From Pseudomonas mosselii (GTDB taxonomy: Bacteria > Pseudomonadota > Gammaproteobacteria > Pseudomonadales > Pseudomonadaceae): a stretch of DNA of 64,000 nucleotides. The stretch lies in the NCBI RefSeq assembly GCF_019823065.1, contig NZ_CP081966.1:372001-436000 (forward strand). Direction: 5' to 3'. The position numbers and the translations under genes are program-made. Every line of letters begins with the position of its first letter. Position 1 is the stretch's first letter. Shown one piece after another: positions 7,876-16,218 of this stretch. The notes under the pieces were generated by a model, which worked only from the letters and a program-made list of their open reading frames with translations, was not told the DNA's origin and searched no databases.

Positions 7876-8454
7876 TCAGACATAACAGTTGTGTTCATCG
7901 CTGATGGTCTTGGCGTCACGCATGAGCAGCGAGAAGGCACACAGCAGGATGCCTTTCGTGATCTCGTAGACAGCCTGCGATGATACACCGATCGAGAAGC
8001 TGAAGCTCCTTTCGCCGGCCGGCAGGTCGATGGCCAGGGCCAGGCCCTGCAAGGTGTAGGTCACCGGCCACAGCAACGGGGTGAAGATGCACAGCAGGCC
8101 GACCCACCACAGCAGCTTGATGTTGTCCGAGGACCAGGTCTGGCCACGGGACAGCCGATGGAAGAACAGGCCGGTCAGGCTTAGGGCAATGACGGAAATC
8201 ATTGTCGGGATCATGTCCACGGCCAGTACCAGGCCGATGGCCAGGGGAGATGGCATGTAGCCGGGTTCCAGCAGCAGGGGCATCTGGTCGCCATAGGCCT
8301 GCAGGTAGCCGTTGAGCATTTCAGGGAAGTCGAAGATGCAGAGCAACGGGATGGCCGCCAACTCGACGATCGCGGTCGTCCAGGCCAGGTAGGCGGCAAA
8401 TGTGCCGATGGTGCGTAGGCGCGAACGCGCATAGGCCACGGATCTACTGTTCAT
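7876..8454 (-). CDS. DUF2975 membrane protein
   Basis: A 192-residue integral membrane protein with four predicted membrane segments (around 18-38, 72-95, 111-133 and 155-178), matching the DUF2975 family. It is the first gene of a likely minus-strand operon with the Cro/CI-type regulator and possibly the two lipoproteins beyond. The family is widespread but its biochemical role is unknown to me; the coupling to a small regulator suggests membrane-linked signalling or self-regulation. Confidence 0.8.
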   Translation of the reverse strand: MNSRSVAYARSRLRTIGTFAAYLAWTTAIVELAAIPLLCIFDFPEMLNGYLQAYGDQMPLLLEPGYMPSPLAIGLVLAVDMIPTMISVIALSLTGLFFHRLSRGQTWSSDNIKLLWWVGLLCIFTPLLWPVTYTLQGLALAIDLPAGERSFSFSIGVSSQAVYEITKGILLCAFSLLMRDAKTISDEHNCYV

Positions 8455-8486
8455 GGGGTGCCTCCGTACAGTGATGAACGGGGCGG

Positions 8487-8521
8487 ATTATTCTTGAATA
8501 ATTATCGTAAAACAATAATTA
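8487..8521 (-). promoter_or_regulatory. promoter with AATAATTA direct repeat upstream of the DUF2975 operon
   Basis: On the minus strand a -35-like TTGTTT (8515-8510) and a -10-like AATAAT (8492-8487) are separated by exactly 17 bp. AATAATTA occurs twice on the + strand, at 8497-8504 and 8514-8521, 17 bp apart, overlapping the spacer and the -35 box. This arrangement suits repression by a small regulator such as the one encoded downstream. The promoter call rests on sequence match alone. Confidence 0.45.
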
Positions 8522-8525
8522 ATTT

Positions 8526-8815
8526 TGTGCTTTTGACTGTGGCGACGGTTTGTCGCAGGGGGAGGGGGTGAGCATGGTACAGGCCTTGCCGGTGTTCGCG
8601 GGGCCAGCCCGCTCCCACGCTGAGGAAGCTTGCCTACGCTATAGAGCAGTCGCAGGGTCATCCCTATAGGAACGACTGTGGGGAATATAATTTACGAAGC
8701 TTTCAGCAGGCTTTAAGGGGGATAAATCTGGAGGCTCGCAATTTTCGCGATAAACATTTAGTCTAACCCTATCGTTTTGACTTAATCGATCAGTTCAGCT
8801 AATCTCGTGTTCATT
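8526..8815. other. intergenic region upstream of mdtJI
   Basis: No gene is convincing in this stretch. It contains a decayed REP-like unit at about 8596-8621 (CGCGGGGCCAGCCCGCTCCC). A good -10 hexamer TATAAT lies at 8686-8691 without a matching -35. A TTGACT (8777-8782) and TAATCT (8800-8805) pair with 17-bp spacing lies just before the short reading frame at 8816. Confidence 0.5.
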
Positions 8816-8896
8816 ATGTTGAACAGCAAAGCTTTCAAGCTCCTCTCCTCCTCCCGCCTGGTTTCCCGTGAACGTCACTGGACCGGCGACCTCTAG
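8816..8896 (+). CDS. possible 26-codon leader peptide upstream of mdtJ
   Basis: A short frame from ATG 8816 to TAG 8894-8896 encodes a basic, serine-rich peptide (MLNSKAFKLLSSSRLVSRER, then HWTGDL). It ends 85 bp before mdtJ. In E. coli the mdtJI genes are preceded by a regulatory short frame (mdtU), so a polyamine-responsive leader is conceivable here. Against it, no clear Shine-Dalgarno sequence precedes the ATG. The putative -10 element ends only 10 bp upstream, so translation would be nearly leaderless. The call is speculative. Confidence 0.25.
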   Translation: MLNSKAFKLLSSSRLVSRERHWTGDL

Positions 8897-8981
8897 CGCC
8901 ACCCTCCCTCTACAGCCATAACCATCTCTGTCTGGCGCCGATACCTGTGCGCTCGGCTGCTGTCGCCCATGGGAGGGCATC

Positions 8982-9341
8982 ATGCGTTCCTGGATCTACC
9001 TGATCGTCGCCATCACCTTCGAGGTGATCGGCACGGCGTCGATGAAACTCGCCGCCACCCATTTCCCCGTGCTGGGGCATGCCGTCATGTACGTCATGAT
9101 CTGTCTGTCGTATTTCTTCCTGGCCCTGGCGGTCAAGCGGGTGCCGGTGGGTGTCGCCTACGCGCTGTGGGAAGGGTTCGGTATCGTGCTGATTACCCTG
9201 ATCAGCGTGCTCTGGCTCGGCGAAAGCCTGGGCTGGACCAAGGCCCTGGGCCTGGCGGTGATGATCGCCGGTATCCTGCTGGTCAAGGCCGGCACTCGGG
9301 CCAAGGCCGTCGAGCGTGAAGGGGAGGCGGTGCCATGCTGA
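8982..9341 (+). CDS. mdtJ: SMR-family efflux subunit MdtJ-like
   Basis: A 119-residue protein with four membrane helices of the small multidrug resistance family. The conserved membrane glutamate Glu14 ([10 protein letters not shown]) is present, as are [12 protein letters not shown] and an [11 protein letters not shown] segment. It matches MdtJ as I remember it from E. coli, which with MdtI forms a heteromeric spermidine exporter in the inner membrane. ATG 8982 is preceded by GGGAGGGC. The gene overlaps mdtI by 7 bp, indicating translational coupling and a paired complex. The polyamine substrate is inferred from similarity. Confidence 0.85.
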   Translation: MRSWIYLIVAITFEVIGTASMKLAATHFPVLGHAVMYVMICLSYFFLALAVKRVPVGVAYALWEGFGIVLITLISVLWLGESLGWTKALGLAVMIAGILLVKAGTRAKAVEREGEAVPC

Positions 9342-9652
9342 TGCCATTTGCCTGGCTGGGCCTGGCCATCGTGCTGGAAGTCCTGGCCAACCTGCTGCTC
9401 AAGTATTCCGAGGGTTTTAGCCGCAAGGGCCTGGGCGTGGCCTCGATCCTGTGTGTGCTGGCGGCGTTCACCGCGCTGGCCCAGGCGGTCAAGGACATCG
9501 ACCTGTCGCTGGCCTACGCCATCTGGGGTGGCTTCGGCATTCTTGCCACCGTGGCCATGGGCTGGGCCCTGTTCGGCCAGCGCCTGGCCGGGCGCGGCTG
9601 GCTCGGCCTGGTGCTGCTGCTGGTAGGCATGAGCTTGCTCAAACTGGCTTGA
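9335..9652 (+). CDS. mdtI: SMR-family efflux subunit MdtI-like
   Basis: A 105-residue, four-helix small multidrug resistance protein very close to E. coli MdtI in remembered sequence: [32 protein letters not shown] and [18 protein letters not shown]. Glu15 is the conserved proton/substrate-coupling residue. It is the second half of a two-gene unit and should dimerise with the MdtJ-like protein to export spermidine or related cations. No terminator is obvious in the roughly 200 bp that follow. Confidence 0.87.
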   Translation: MLMPFAWLGLAIVLEVLANLLLKYSEGFSRKGLGVASILCVLAAFTALAQAVKDIDLSLAYAIWGGFGILATVAMGWALFGQRLAGRGWLGLVLLLVGMSLLKLA

Positions 9653-9863
9653 CAACACCCCTGCCAGAGCGCTCGGCCGAATGGTTTATGCACAATGGGC
9701 ATTGATTGCTTGAGCGAAAGGCATGCCGACCGGCGCTACCATCGGTCTTTGCGCAAAGGCCTGTTTTTACTGACTTTGCCGGCTGCAGTGGAATAAGCAA
9801 ACCCGCGCAAATAGCCTCTGGATCCAACATTTGGTGACTTTCATCACAAGCTTGTTCACAGAG

Positions 9864-9872
9864 TTATCCACA
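9864..9872. other. consensus DnaA box
   Basis: TTATCCACA at 9864-9872 is an exact match to the DnaA-box consensus. It is preceded by the partly similar GTTCACAGA. It lies in the space between mdtI and the convergent methyltransferase gene. A single box is weak evidence of function. Confidence 0.35.
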
Positions 9873-9877
9873 GGCTG

Positions 9878-11101
9878 TCAACTGCCCTGCGGTGCTATGT
9901 CGCGCTCCCCAAGCAGCAGCAAGTTGCGAGGCGTTAGCGGGTAGTCGCAGAACACGCCGACCCTCACCGCATAGCCTTGCTCCTGAAGGAACAAGGCGCG
10001 GTCGAGCACCAGCCACATTTCCAGGGGGCGGCGGAAGAGATTGCGTACCCGCTCGAGGTTGCGCACCTCGGCCAGGCGTCGCTGGCCGGCTGCTTCCAGG
10101 AAGGCCCAGTCGGGGTTGCCGCTGAGCATGACCTGCTTGAGTTCGGCCAGGTCGCGGCAGTACTGCTCGAAGGGCTTTGCCAGCCAACTGACCGGCAGCG
10201 ATGGCGTGGGCAGGTAGTCGTCTATGCCACGTTGCTGGCGCTGCAGGAGGTCGAAGCCCAGGCGGCGGGCCATGGAGCTGTCACGCTGGCGGCGGGTGCG
10301 CAGGCTGGAGGTGACCGCTTCGCTCAGCGGCAGGCCCAGGTCTTCCTGGGTCAACGCCAGACTCGAGGCTCGGGCGGCGCGGGAGAGCGGCTGATAGGCC
10401 TGGCCCTGGATGCGGTTGTAGCAGCAGGGCGCAACGGCGATCTGCCGGCAACCCTGCTGGCTTGCCAGCTGCATGAGCCGAACATGCAGGTCGCCGCAGG
10501 CGTGCAGGGCGACCACGCTCTTGTCGCCGTCCAGGTGGCGAGCGCTGTCGGCGGCCATGACGTCCTGATGCACGTGGGTGGCAGGCAAGTGATGGTGCTC
10601 GCTCAGGGCCTTGCCGGCGCTGACCAGTTCGGCGTCGTACTCCAGGCAGGTCAGGCGCTGGCCGGGCTGTAGCAGGCGACGGCCCAGGTGGCCTTTGCCG
10701 GAACACCAGTCAAGCCAGTGTCGGGCGGGTTGACTGAACGCCAGGCGACGGCTGAAGGCTTCGATCTGCTGCCACTTGCGGCCGGGGACACCGACATCGA
10801 GGCGGTGGCCGGCGGGATGCAGGCCGGCGTGGGGCAGTTCGCCGACGGCGGACAGCTGCGCGGCTTTGGCGGCCAGTTGTGGGAAGGGGGCCGGGGCCTC
10901 GGGAGTGTCGAGGGACTCGGCTTGTTCGAGGGTACATTGGCGAAGCCAATGGGACAGTTCCGGGTGTTCGTCTTCCCACGCCAGGCGCAGGTGGGTGAAC
11001 GGGCGTGGGTGCCACAGCGGCTGGTGCTGTGCGAGGAAGCGGTCGAGGGCCTGGAAGCGCTCGAGGAGCTGGTCGTTTTGCAGGCAGGATGTTGTGGTCA
11101 T
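9878..11101 (-). CDS. SAM-dependent methyltransferase (Methyltransf_32-like)
   Basis: About 407 residues from the chosen ATG at 11101 (MTTTSCLQND). The frame stays open to 11179, overlapping the permease gene, and the true start is uncertain because no strong ribosome-binding site is visible. A SAM-binding motif is seen in WLDWCSGKGHLGRRLL, followed by LTCLEYDAELV. A segment reading VVALHACGDLHVRLM with AVAPCCYNRIQGQAY resembles the Methyltransf_32/GSTCD-like family. The substrate is unknown, possibly RNA or protein. It follows the amino acid ABC transporter genes but need not share their function. Confidence 0.75.
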   Translation of the reverse strand: MTTTSCLQNDQLLERFQALDRFLAQHQPLWHPRPFTHLRLAWEDEHPELSHWLRQCTLEQAESLDTPEAPAPFPQLAAKAAQLSAVGELPHAGLHPAGHRLDVGVPGRKWQQIEAFSRRLAFSQPARHWLDWCSGKGHLGRRLLQPGQRLTCLEYDAELVSAGKALSEHHHLPATHVHQDVMAADSARHLDGDKSVVALHACGDLHVRLMQLASQQGCRQIAVAPCCYNRIQGQAYQPLSRAARASSLALTQEDLGLPLSEAVTSSLRTRRQRDSSMARRLGFDLLQRQQRGIDDYLPTPSLPVSWLAKPFEQYCRDLAELKQVMLSGNPDWAFLEAAGQRRLAEVRNLERVRNLFRRPLEMWLVLDRALFLQEQGYAVRVGVFCDYPLTPRNLLLLGERDIAPQGS

Positions 11102-11159
11102 TCGAGCACCGGGGCGCGGTCGAGAGGGGCTGCTGTGCAGCCCCGAGGTCTTCATGGGC

Positions 11160-11849
11160 TCAACGTCCCTGGCAGGCATCCACGCGCAGCCAGCGCTCCA
11201 GTACCTTGAAGCCTTGCACCAGCACGAACGAGATCACCAGGTAGAACACCCCGGCGGCAAAGAAGATCTCCACCGGCAGGTAGGTGCGGGCGATGATGGT
11301 CCGCGCCATGCCGGTTAGCTCCAGCAACGTCACGGTGCTGGCCAGGGCGCTGGCCTTGAGCATCAGGATCACTTCGTTGCTGTAGGCCGGCAGGCCGATG
11401 CGCGTGGCGCGCGGCAGCATGATGTAGAACAACGTCTTGCCCCGCGACATGCCCAGTGCACGGGCCGCCTCGATCTCGCCCTTGGGGATCGCCTGCAGGG
11501 CGCCGCGCAGGATCTCGGCGATGTAGGCGGCGGTGTGCAGGGTCATGGTCAGCACCGTGCACCAGAACGGATCGCGCAGGTACGGCCACAGCGAGCTGTT
11601 GCGCACCACTTCGAACTGGGCCAGGCCATAGTAGACCAGGAACAGCTGCACCAGCAGCGGCGTGCCGCGGAAGAAGAAGATGTAGCCGTAGGGCAGGGCG
11701 CGCACGTACCAGTGCCGCGAAGAGCGCGCCACCCCCAGCGGAATGGCCAGGATCAGGCCGGCGATGACGGCGATGGCCACCAGCTCCAGGGTCAGGGTCG
11801 CGCCCTGGGCCAGGCGCGGCAGCCACTTGATGATGACTTCCCAGTTCAT
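11160..11849 (-). CDS. basic amino acid ABC transporter permease (HisM/ArtM type)
   Basis: A 229-residue inner-membrane protein with five to six helices and the EAA loop (IPKGEIEAARALGMSRGKTLFYIMLPRATRIGLPA) that docks onto the ATPase. The N-terminal TLTLELVAIAVIAGLILAIP and FFRGTPLLVQLFLVYYG segments are typical of the HisM side of His/Lys/Arg/Orn importers. It starts immediately before the second permease gene's stop, as in coupled permease pairs. The ABC system is complete in this window: ATPase, binding protein, HisQ type, HisM type. Confidence 0.88.
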   Translation of the reverse strand: MNWEVIIKWLPRLAQGATLTLELVAIAVIAGLILAIPLGVARSSRHWYVRALPYGYIFFFRGTPLLVQLFLVYYGLAQFEVVRNSSLWPYLRDPFWCTVLTMTLHTAAYIAEILRGALQAIPKGEIEAARALGMSRGKTLFYIMLPRATRIGLPAYSNEVILMLKASALASTVTLLELTGMARTIIARTYLPVEIFFAAGVFYLVISFVLVQGFKVLERWLRVDACQGR

Positions 11850-12542
11850 TTACTCGACCCTCATGAAGCCGCGAGCGGCGCGCTTTTCCAGGAAGTGCAT
11901 GCCGATCATCGCGATGATGGTCAGGCCCAGGTAGATGCAGGCGGCGACCGCGTAGAAGGTGAACGGCTCCTTGGTCACGGTCACGCCGATCTGTGCGTGG
12001 CGCATGATTTCTTCAAGGCCGATCACCGACACCAGCGCGGTGTCCTTCATCAGGATCATGAACAGGTTGCCCAGGCCCGGCAGGGCGATGCGCCACATCT
12101 GTGGGAGGATGATCCGCGAGAGGATGCGGCCCTTGGACAGGCCCAGCGCCAGGCCCGCTTCACGGTGCCCCTTGGGAATGGCCAGGATCGCGCCGCGGAA
12201 CACTTCCGTGGCGTAGGCGCCGAAGCACAGGCCCAGGGCGATGACGCCAGCGGCGAAGGCGCTGAGCTCCAGGCCCGGTATGTTCAGGGCGGCGCCGAGG
12301 CTGTTCATCAGCCCGACGGTGCCGAAGTAGATGAGCAGCACCCAAAGCAGTTCGGGTACGCCGCGCACCAACGTGGAATAGGTGCCGCCAAGCCATTGCA
12401 GCGGCTTGACCGACGAAGTCTTGGCCAAGGCGCCGAGCAGGCCCAGGGCCAGCCCCAGCAGCAAGGCGCAGAGCGCCAGTTTTACGGTCATCAGGGTACC
12501 GGCCATCATGGCCGGGCCGAATCCGTGCAGGTCGATAGTCAT
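11850..12542 (-). CDS. basic amino acid ABC transporter permease (HisQ/ArtQ type)
   Basis: A 230-residue membrane permease paired with the HisM-type protein downstream. The TMTVKLALCALLLGLALGLLG-like first helix, LVRGVPELLWVLLIYFG and the EAA loop (IPKGHREAGLALGLSKGRILSRIILPQMWRIALPG) are characteristic. It lies 57 bp downstream of the binding-protein gene and abuts the next permease. Together the two form the membrane channel of a polar amino acid importer. Confidence 0.88.
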   Translation of the reverse strand: MTIDLHGFGPAMMAGTLMTVKLALCALLLGLALGLLGALAKTSSVKPLQWLGGTYSTLVRGVPELLWVLLIYFGTVGLMNSLGAALNIPGLELSAFAAGVIALGLCFGAYATEVFRGAILAIPKGHREAGLALGLSKGRILSRIILPQMWRIALPGLGNLFMILMKDTALVSVIGLEEIMRHAQIGVTVTKEPFTFYAVAACIYLGLTIIAMIGMHFLEKRAARGFMRVE

Positions 12543-12599
12543 GGGTAAGTTTGTTCAAGGGACAGGCACCGCCATGGCGGCGATGCCTGTCGGGGCGAA

Positions 12600-13361
12600 T
12601 CAATAGATGCTGAACGGGAAGTACTTGTCGTTGATCTTCTTGTAGGTGCCGTCGGCGACGATTTCCTTCAGCGCGGCATTGAGCTTGTTGCGAAGTTCGT
12701 TGTCGCCCTTGCGCACGGCGATGCCGACCTTGTCGCTTTCGTTGACCGGATCGCCCTTGAACTCGTAGTTCTTGCCGGCGTCGGATTTCAGCCAGTCGTA
12801 GTTGGCGTACTTGTCGGCGAGGATGGCGTCGACACGGCCGGAGGTCAGGTCCAGGTAGGCGTTTTCCTGGCCGTCGTAGAGGTTGACCTTGAACTCGCCA
12901 TCCATGCCGCCGTTGTCATCCAGCCAGGTTGCCGCCTGGGTGGCGCGCTGGGTACCGATGGTCTTGCCCTTGAGCGAGGCGCGGTCGGTCTTGAAGTCGA
13001 CGTTCTTCGGCGCGATGAACTGCTGCTTGTTCGAGTAGTACGGGTCGGTGAAGTCCACCGCCTGCTTGCGCTCATCGGTGATCGACAACGACGAGACGAT
13101 GAAGTCGAACTTCTTGGCGTTCAACGCCGGGATGATGCCGTCCCAGTCGGAAGTGACCACTTCGCATTCGACCTTCATCTTGGCGCACAGGGCGTCGCCG
13201 ATGTCCTTGTCGAAGCCGACGACCTGGCCGCTGGCATCCTTGTTGTTGAACGGTGGGTAAGCGGCTTCGATACCCATGCGCAGTTTCTCGGCGGCCATGG
13301 CATTGGCCGACATCACCAGCGTGGCAGCAGCTGCCAGGAGGAACTTCTTGTAGGTCTGCAT
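12600..13361 (-). CDS. periplasmic lysine/arginine/ornithine-type binding protein
   Basis: A 253-residue periplasmic protein. The signal peptide is MQTYKKFLLAAAATLVMSAN with cleavage after AMAA. The mature part begins EKLRMGIEAAYPPFNNKD and includes GFDKDIGDALC, SLSITDERKQAVDFTDPYY and a C-terminal VRKGDNELRNKLNAAL segment, all family-3 binding-protein features with the arginine and aspartate that hold the amino acid carboxylate and amine. ATG 13361 has a GGAG site upstream; the extra upstream residues of the open frame are rejected because they precede the signal peptide. Confidence 0.9.
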   Translation of the reverse strand: MQTYKKFLLAAAATLVMSANAMAAEKLRMGIEAAYPPFNNKDASGQVVGFDKDIGDALCAKMKVECEVVTSDWDGIIPALNAKKFDFIVSSLSITDERKQAVDFTDPYYSNKQQFIAPKNVDFKTDRASLKGKTIGTQRATQAATWLDDNGGMDGEFKVNLYDGQENAYLDLTSGRVDAILADKYANYDWLKSDAGKNYEFKGDPVNESDKVGIAVRKGDNELRNKLNAALKEIVADGTYKKINDKYFPFSIY

Positions 13362-13372
13362 GTAGTGCTCCG

Positions 13373-14146
13373 TTAGCGGTGGCTGGACATGAATTGCTTG
13401 CAACGCGCCGAGGTCGGGTTCTCGAAGACCTGCTGCGGCGATCCTTGCTCTTCGACCAGGCCCTGGTGCAGGAAGACCACTTCACTGGACACCTGGCGGG
13501 CAAAGTTCATCTCGTGCGTCACCAGCAGCATGGTACGGCCTTCTTCGGCCAATGCGCGGATGACGTTAAGCACTTCCTGGACCATTTCCGGATCGAGCGC
13601 CGAGGTTGGCTCGTCGAACAGGATGACCTTGGGTTTCATGGCCAGGGTACGGGCGATGGCGGCACGCTGTTGCTGGCCACCGGAAAGCTGGGCGGGGTAG
13701 CTGTGGCGCTTGTCGAAGATGCCGACCTTGTTCAACAGCGCCTCGGCGTGCTCGGTGGCCTCGGCCTTGCTCTGGCCGAGCACGCGGCGCGGCGCCTCGA
13801 TGATGTTGTCGAGGATCGACATGTGCGGCCACAGGTTGAAATTCTGGAAGACAAAGCCGATTTCGCTGCGCAGGCGGTTGATCTGGCGGTTGTCGGCGGC
13901 GATCAGGTCGCCGTTTTTCTGCGCCTTGAGTTTGAGGGCTTCACCGGCGACGAGGATTTCGCCCTGGTGCGGGTTCTCCAGCAGGTTGATGCAGCGCAGC
14001 AGGGTGGACTTGCCAGAGCCGGATGAGCCGAGGATGGAGATCACGTCACCGTCGCGCGCGGTCAGCGAAATGCCCTTGAGAATTTCCTGCTCGCCATAGC
14101 GTTTGTGCAGGTTGCGGATTTCCAGCGCGGGCGTGGCCTGGGCCAT
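13373..14146 (-). CDS. basic amino acid ABC transporter ATP-binding protein
   Basis: A 257-residue cytoplasmic ATPase. The Walker A motif GSSGSGKST, Q-loop VFQNFNLWPHM, signature LSGGQQQR, Walker B VILFDEPTSALDPE and the switch histidine in LLVTHEMNFAR are all present, along with the insertion typical of HisP-like proteins. It is the first gene of the importer operon (ATPase, binding protein, two permeases), with an 11-bp gap to the binding-protein gene. Confidence 0.93.
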   Translation of the reverse strand: MAQATPALEIRNLHKRYGEQEILKGISLTARDGDVISILGSSGSGKSTLLRCINLLENPHQGEILVAGEALKLKAQKNGDLIAADNRQINRLRSEIGFVFQNFNLWPHMSILDNIIEAPRRVLGQSKAEATEHAEALLNKVGIFDKRHSYPAQLSGGQQQRAAIARTLAMKPKVILFDEPTSALDPEMVQEVLNVIRALAEEGRTMLLVTHEMNFARQVSSEVVFLHQGLVEEQGSPQQVFENPTSARCKQFMSSHR

Positions 14147-14752
14147 GTGCGGTCCTCATGTGTTCGGGTGCGTTCCCAGCTGTTGGCGGCCTTCCTGGCG
14201 AGCGCCACGCTAGCATAGCGGCGCAACGGCGGCCAACCGGGTCGCGGGGGGCTCGGGTCGCTGGTAGGACAGTTTGTCGCATCGCTGCAGTGGACTGTCG
14301 CCAGGATATCCGCATTGGCGTTTTGCCCAGCACCGGAGCCTTGATGAAAAAAGGCGCGATGGTGCCAGCTTTGCTCCGGTCTGGGAAGCCGTTTTTGGCC
14401 GGGTGGCACTGTGTTGCGTGTTATGTGGGGTCCGGGTTGCGCCCGTGGGTTGCGCTTTGCCTTGCCCTGAATGTGTGCCTGGGTGTTACCGAGGGGCACC
14501 TTTGGTGCGTTTGTAAGTGGGTATTTCAGTAATCCCAACTTGGCACGGGGGTTTGGCGACCTTTCGGCCAAGGCTTGGCACAATGCCCTGCAAGCCGCGT
14601 CGTTATTGGTTGCAGAAACATTTCAGACGAAAGCCATTCTCAGCTGGCCCGCTTATTGCCATCCGGAAACCACTGAATGCAGCGACGCCCACTCACACCC
14701 CGGCGCGCTGGCCAGTCATTCGTGTAGTCCACCTCCTTACAAAGGTAGTTTT
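14147..14752. other. 606-bp divergent intergenic region
   Basis: This space between the ABC operon and the gabP-like gene must contain both promoters. Open frames here have no recognisable protein features. Two sigma-54-like elements are suggested on the + strand. One is GGGCACCTTTGGTGC at 14494-14508, with GG and GC 10 bases apart. The other is TTGGCACAATGCCCTGCA near 14576, whose GG-GC spacing is one base too long. I could not decide whether either is real. Confidence 0.35.
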
Positions 14753-16138
14753 ATGAGCGGTAACAATTCCAATGACCTCGCTCAGGGGCTCAAGCAACGG
14801 CATGTGACCATGCTGTCGATTGCCGGCGTGATCGGCGCCGGCCTGTTCGTCGGCTCCGGCCATGCCATCGCTGCCGCCGGCCCGGCCGTGCTGCTGGCCT
14901 ACGCCGCCGCTGGTACCCTGGTGGTGCTGGTGATGCGCATGCTCGGCGAAATGGCGGTCGCCTCGCCGGATACCGGTTCCTTCTCCACCTACGCCGACCG
15001 CGCCATCGGGCGCTGGGCTGGTTTCACCATTGGCTGGCTGTACTGGTGGTTCTGGGTCCTGGTGATCCCGCTGGAGGCCAACGCCGCCGCGGCCATCCTG
15101 CATGCCTGGTTCCCGTCGGTGGACCTGTGGGCCTTCTCCCTGATCATCACCCTGGCGCTGACCGTCACCAACCTGTTCAGCGTGAAGAACTACGGTGAGT
15201 TCGAGTTCTGGTTCGCCCTGCTCAAGGTGCTGGCGATCATCGGTTTCATCGTCGTCGGTTGCGCGGCCATGTTCGGCATGGTGCCGAGCAGCCAGGTCAG
15301 CGGCGTCAGCCACCTGTTCGATACCCAGGGCTTCATGCCCAACGGCCTGGGCGCGGTGCTGGCAGCGATGCTGACCACCATGTTCTCGTTCATGGGTACC
15401 GAGATCGTCACCATTGCCGCCGCCGAGTCGAAAGACCCGGGCAAGCAGATCAGCAAGGCCACCAACTCGGTGATCTGGCGTATCTGCCTGTTCTACCTGG
15501 TGTCGATCTTCCTGGTCGTGGCCATGGTGCCGTGGAACGATCCGGCCCTGGCCGAGAAAGGCTCCTACCAGACTGTCCTTAGCCTGATCGGCGTGCCGAA
15601 TGCCAAGCTGATCGTCGACATCGTCGTGCTGATCGCCGTGACCAGCTGCCTGAACTCGGCGCTGTACACCTCCTCGCGCATGCTGTTCTCCCTGAGCAAG
15701 CGTGGCGACGCCCCGGCCATCGCCCAGCGCACCACCAAGGCGGGCACTCCGCACTGGGCCGTGCTGCTGTCCACTGCCGCAGCCTTCCTGTGCGTGTTCG
15801 CCAACTTCCTGGCCCCGGCCGCGGTGTTCGAGTTCCTGCTGGCAAGCTCCGGCGCCATCGCCCTGCTGGTGTACCTGGTGATCGCCGTGTCGCAACTGCG
15901 CATGCGTGCCCAGCGTGAGGCGAAGGGCGAGAAGATCTCGTTCAAGATGTGGATGTTCCCGGGCCTGACCTGGGCGACCATCGCTTTCATCATCGCCATT
16001 CTGGTGGTGATGGGCCTGCGTGAAGACCACCGTGCCGAGATCATCGCCACGGCGATCCTGAGCATTGGCGTGGTGGCGGCTGGCCTGTTGCTGCACCGCA
16101 AGCGCGGCGCTGCTGCGCGGGTGGCGCTGGATAGCTGA
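14753..16138 (+). CDS. gabP: GabP-type amino acid permease
   Basis: A 461-residue, 12-helix permease of the amino acid/polyamine/organocation superfamily. It starts SNDLAQGLKQRHVTMLSIAG with the GVIGAGLFVGSG first-helix motif and later has SFMGTEIVTIAAAESKDPGK, the substrate-site region of GABA and aromatic amino acid permeases. ATG 14753 follows AAAGGTAG. The frame is open another 94 codons upstream, but those residues have no family similarity. GABA is the most likely substrate by resemblance; another neutral amino acid is possible. Confidence 0.85.
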   Translation: MSGNNSNDLAQGLKQRHVTMLSIAGVIGAGLFVGSGHAIAAAGPAVLLAYAAAGTLVVLVMRMLGEMAVASPDTGSFSTYADRAIGRWAGFTIGWLYWWFWVLVIPLEANAAAAILHAWFPSVDLWAFSLIITLALTVTNLFSVKNYGEFEFWFALLKVLAIIGFIVVGCAAMFGMVPSSQVSGVSHLFDTQGFMPNGLGAVLAAMLTTMFSFMGTEIVTIAAAESKDPGKQISKATNSVIWRICLFYLVSIFLVVAMVPWNDPALAEKGSYQTVLSLIGVPNAKLIVDIVVLIAVTSCLNSALYTSSRMLFSLSKRGDAPAIAQRTTKAGTPHWAVLLSTAAAFLCVFANFLAPAAVFEFLLASSGAIALLVYLVIAVSQLRMRAQREAKGEKISFKMWMFPGLTWATIAFIIAILVVMGLREDHRAEIIATAILSIGVVAAGLLLHRKRGAAARVALDS

Positions 16139-16156
16139 TCCGTTGGCGTGAAATGC

Positions 16157-16190
16157 AAAGGCCGCGTCCTGTGAGGGGCGCGGCCTTTTT
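16157..16190 (+). terminator. Rho-independent terminator after gabP
   Basis: The stem AAAGGCCGCGTCC pairs with GGGCGCGGCCTTT around a short loop and is followed by a run of T. It lies 20 bp after the gabP-like stop codon. Confidence 0.85.
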
Positions 16191-16218
16191 GTTTGACTTG
16201 TGCGGGGGTGGGAGCGAC

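Noticed and set aside
14158..14532. Frames of 80-124 codons in the gabP upstream region
   Set aside because: They overlap one another in different frames, have no ribosome-binding sites and show no family features.
14570..14595. Sigma-54 promoter upstream of gabP
   Set aside because: The best TGGCAC element has GG-GC spacing one base too long; not reported as a promoter feature.
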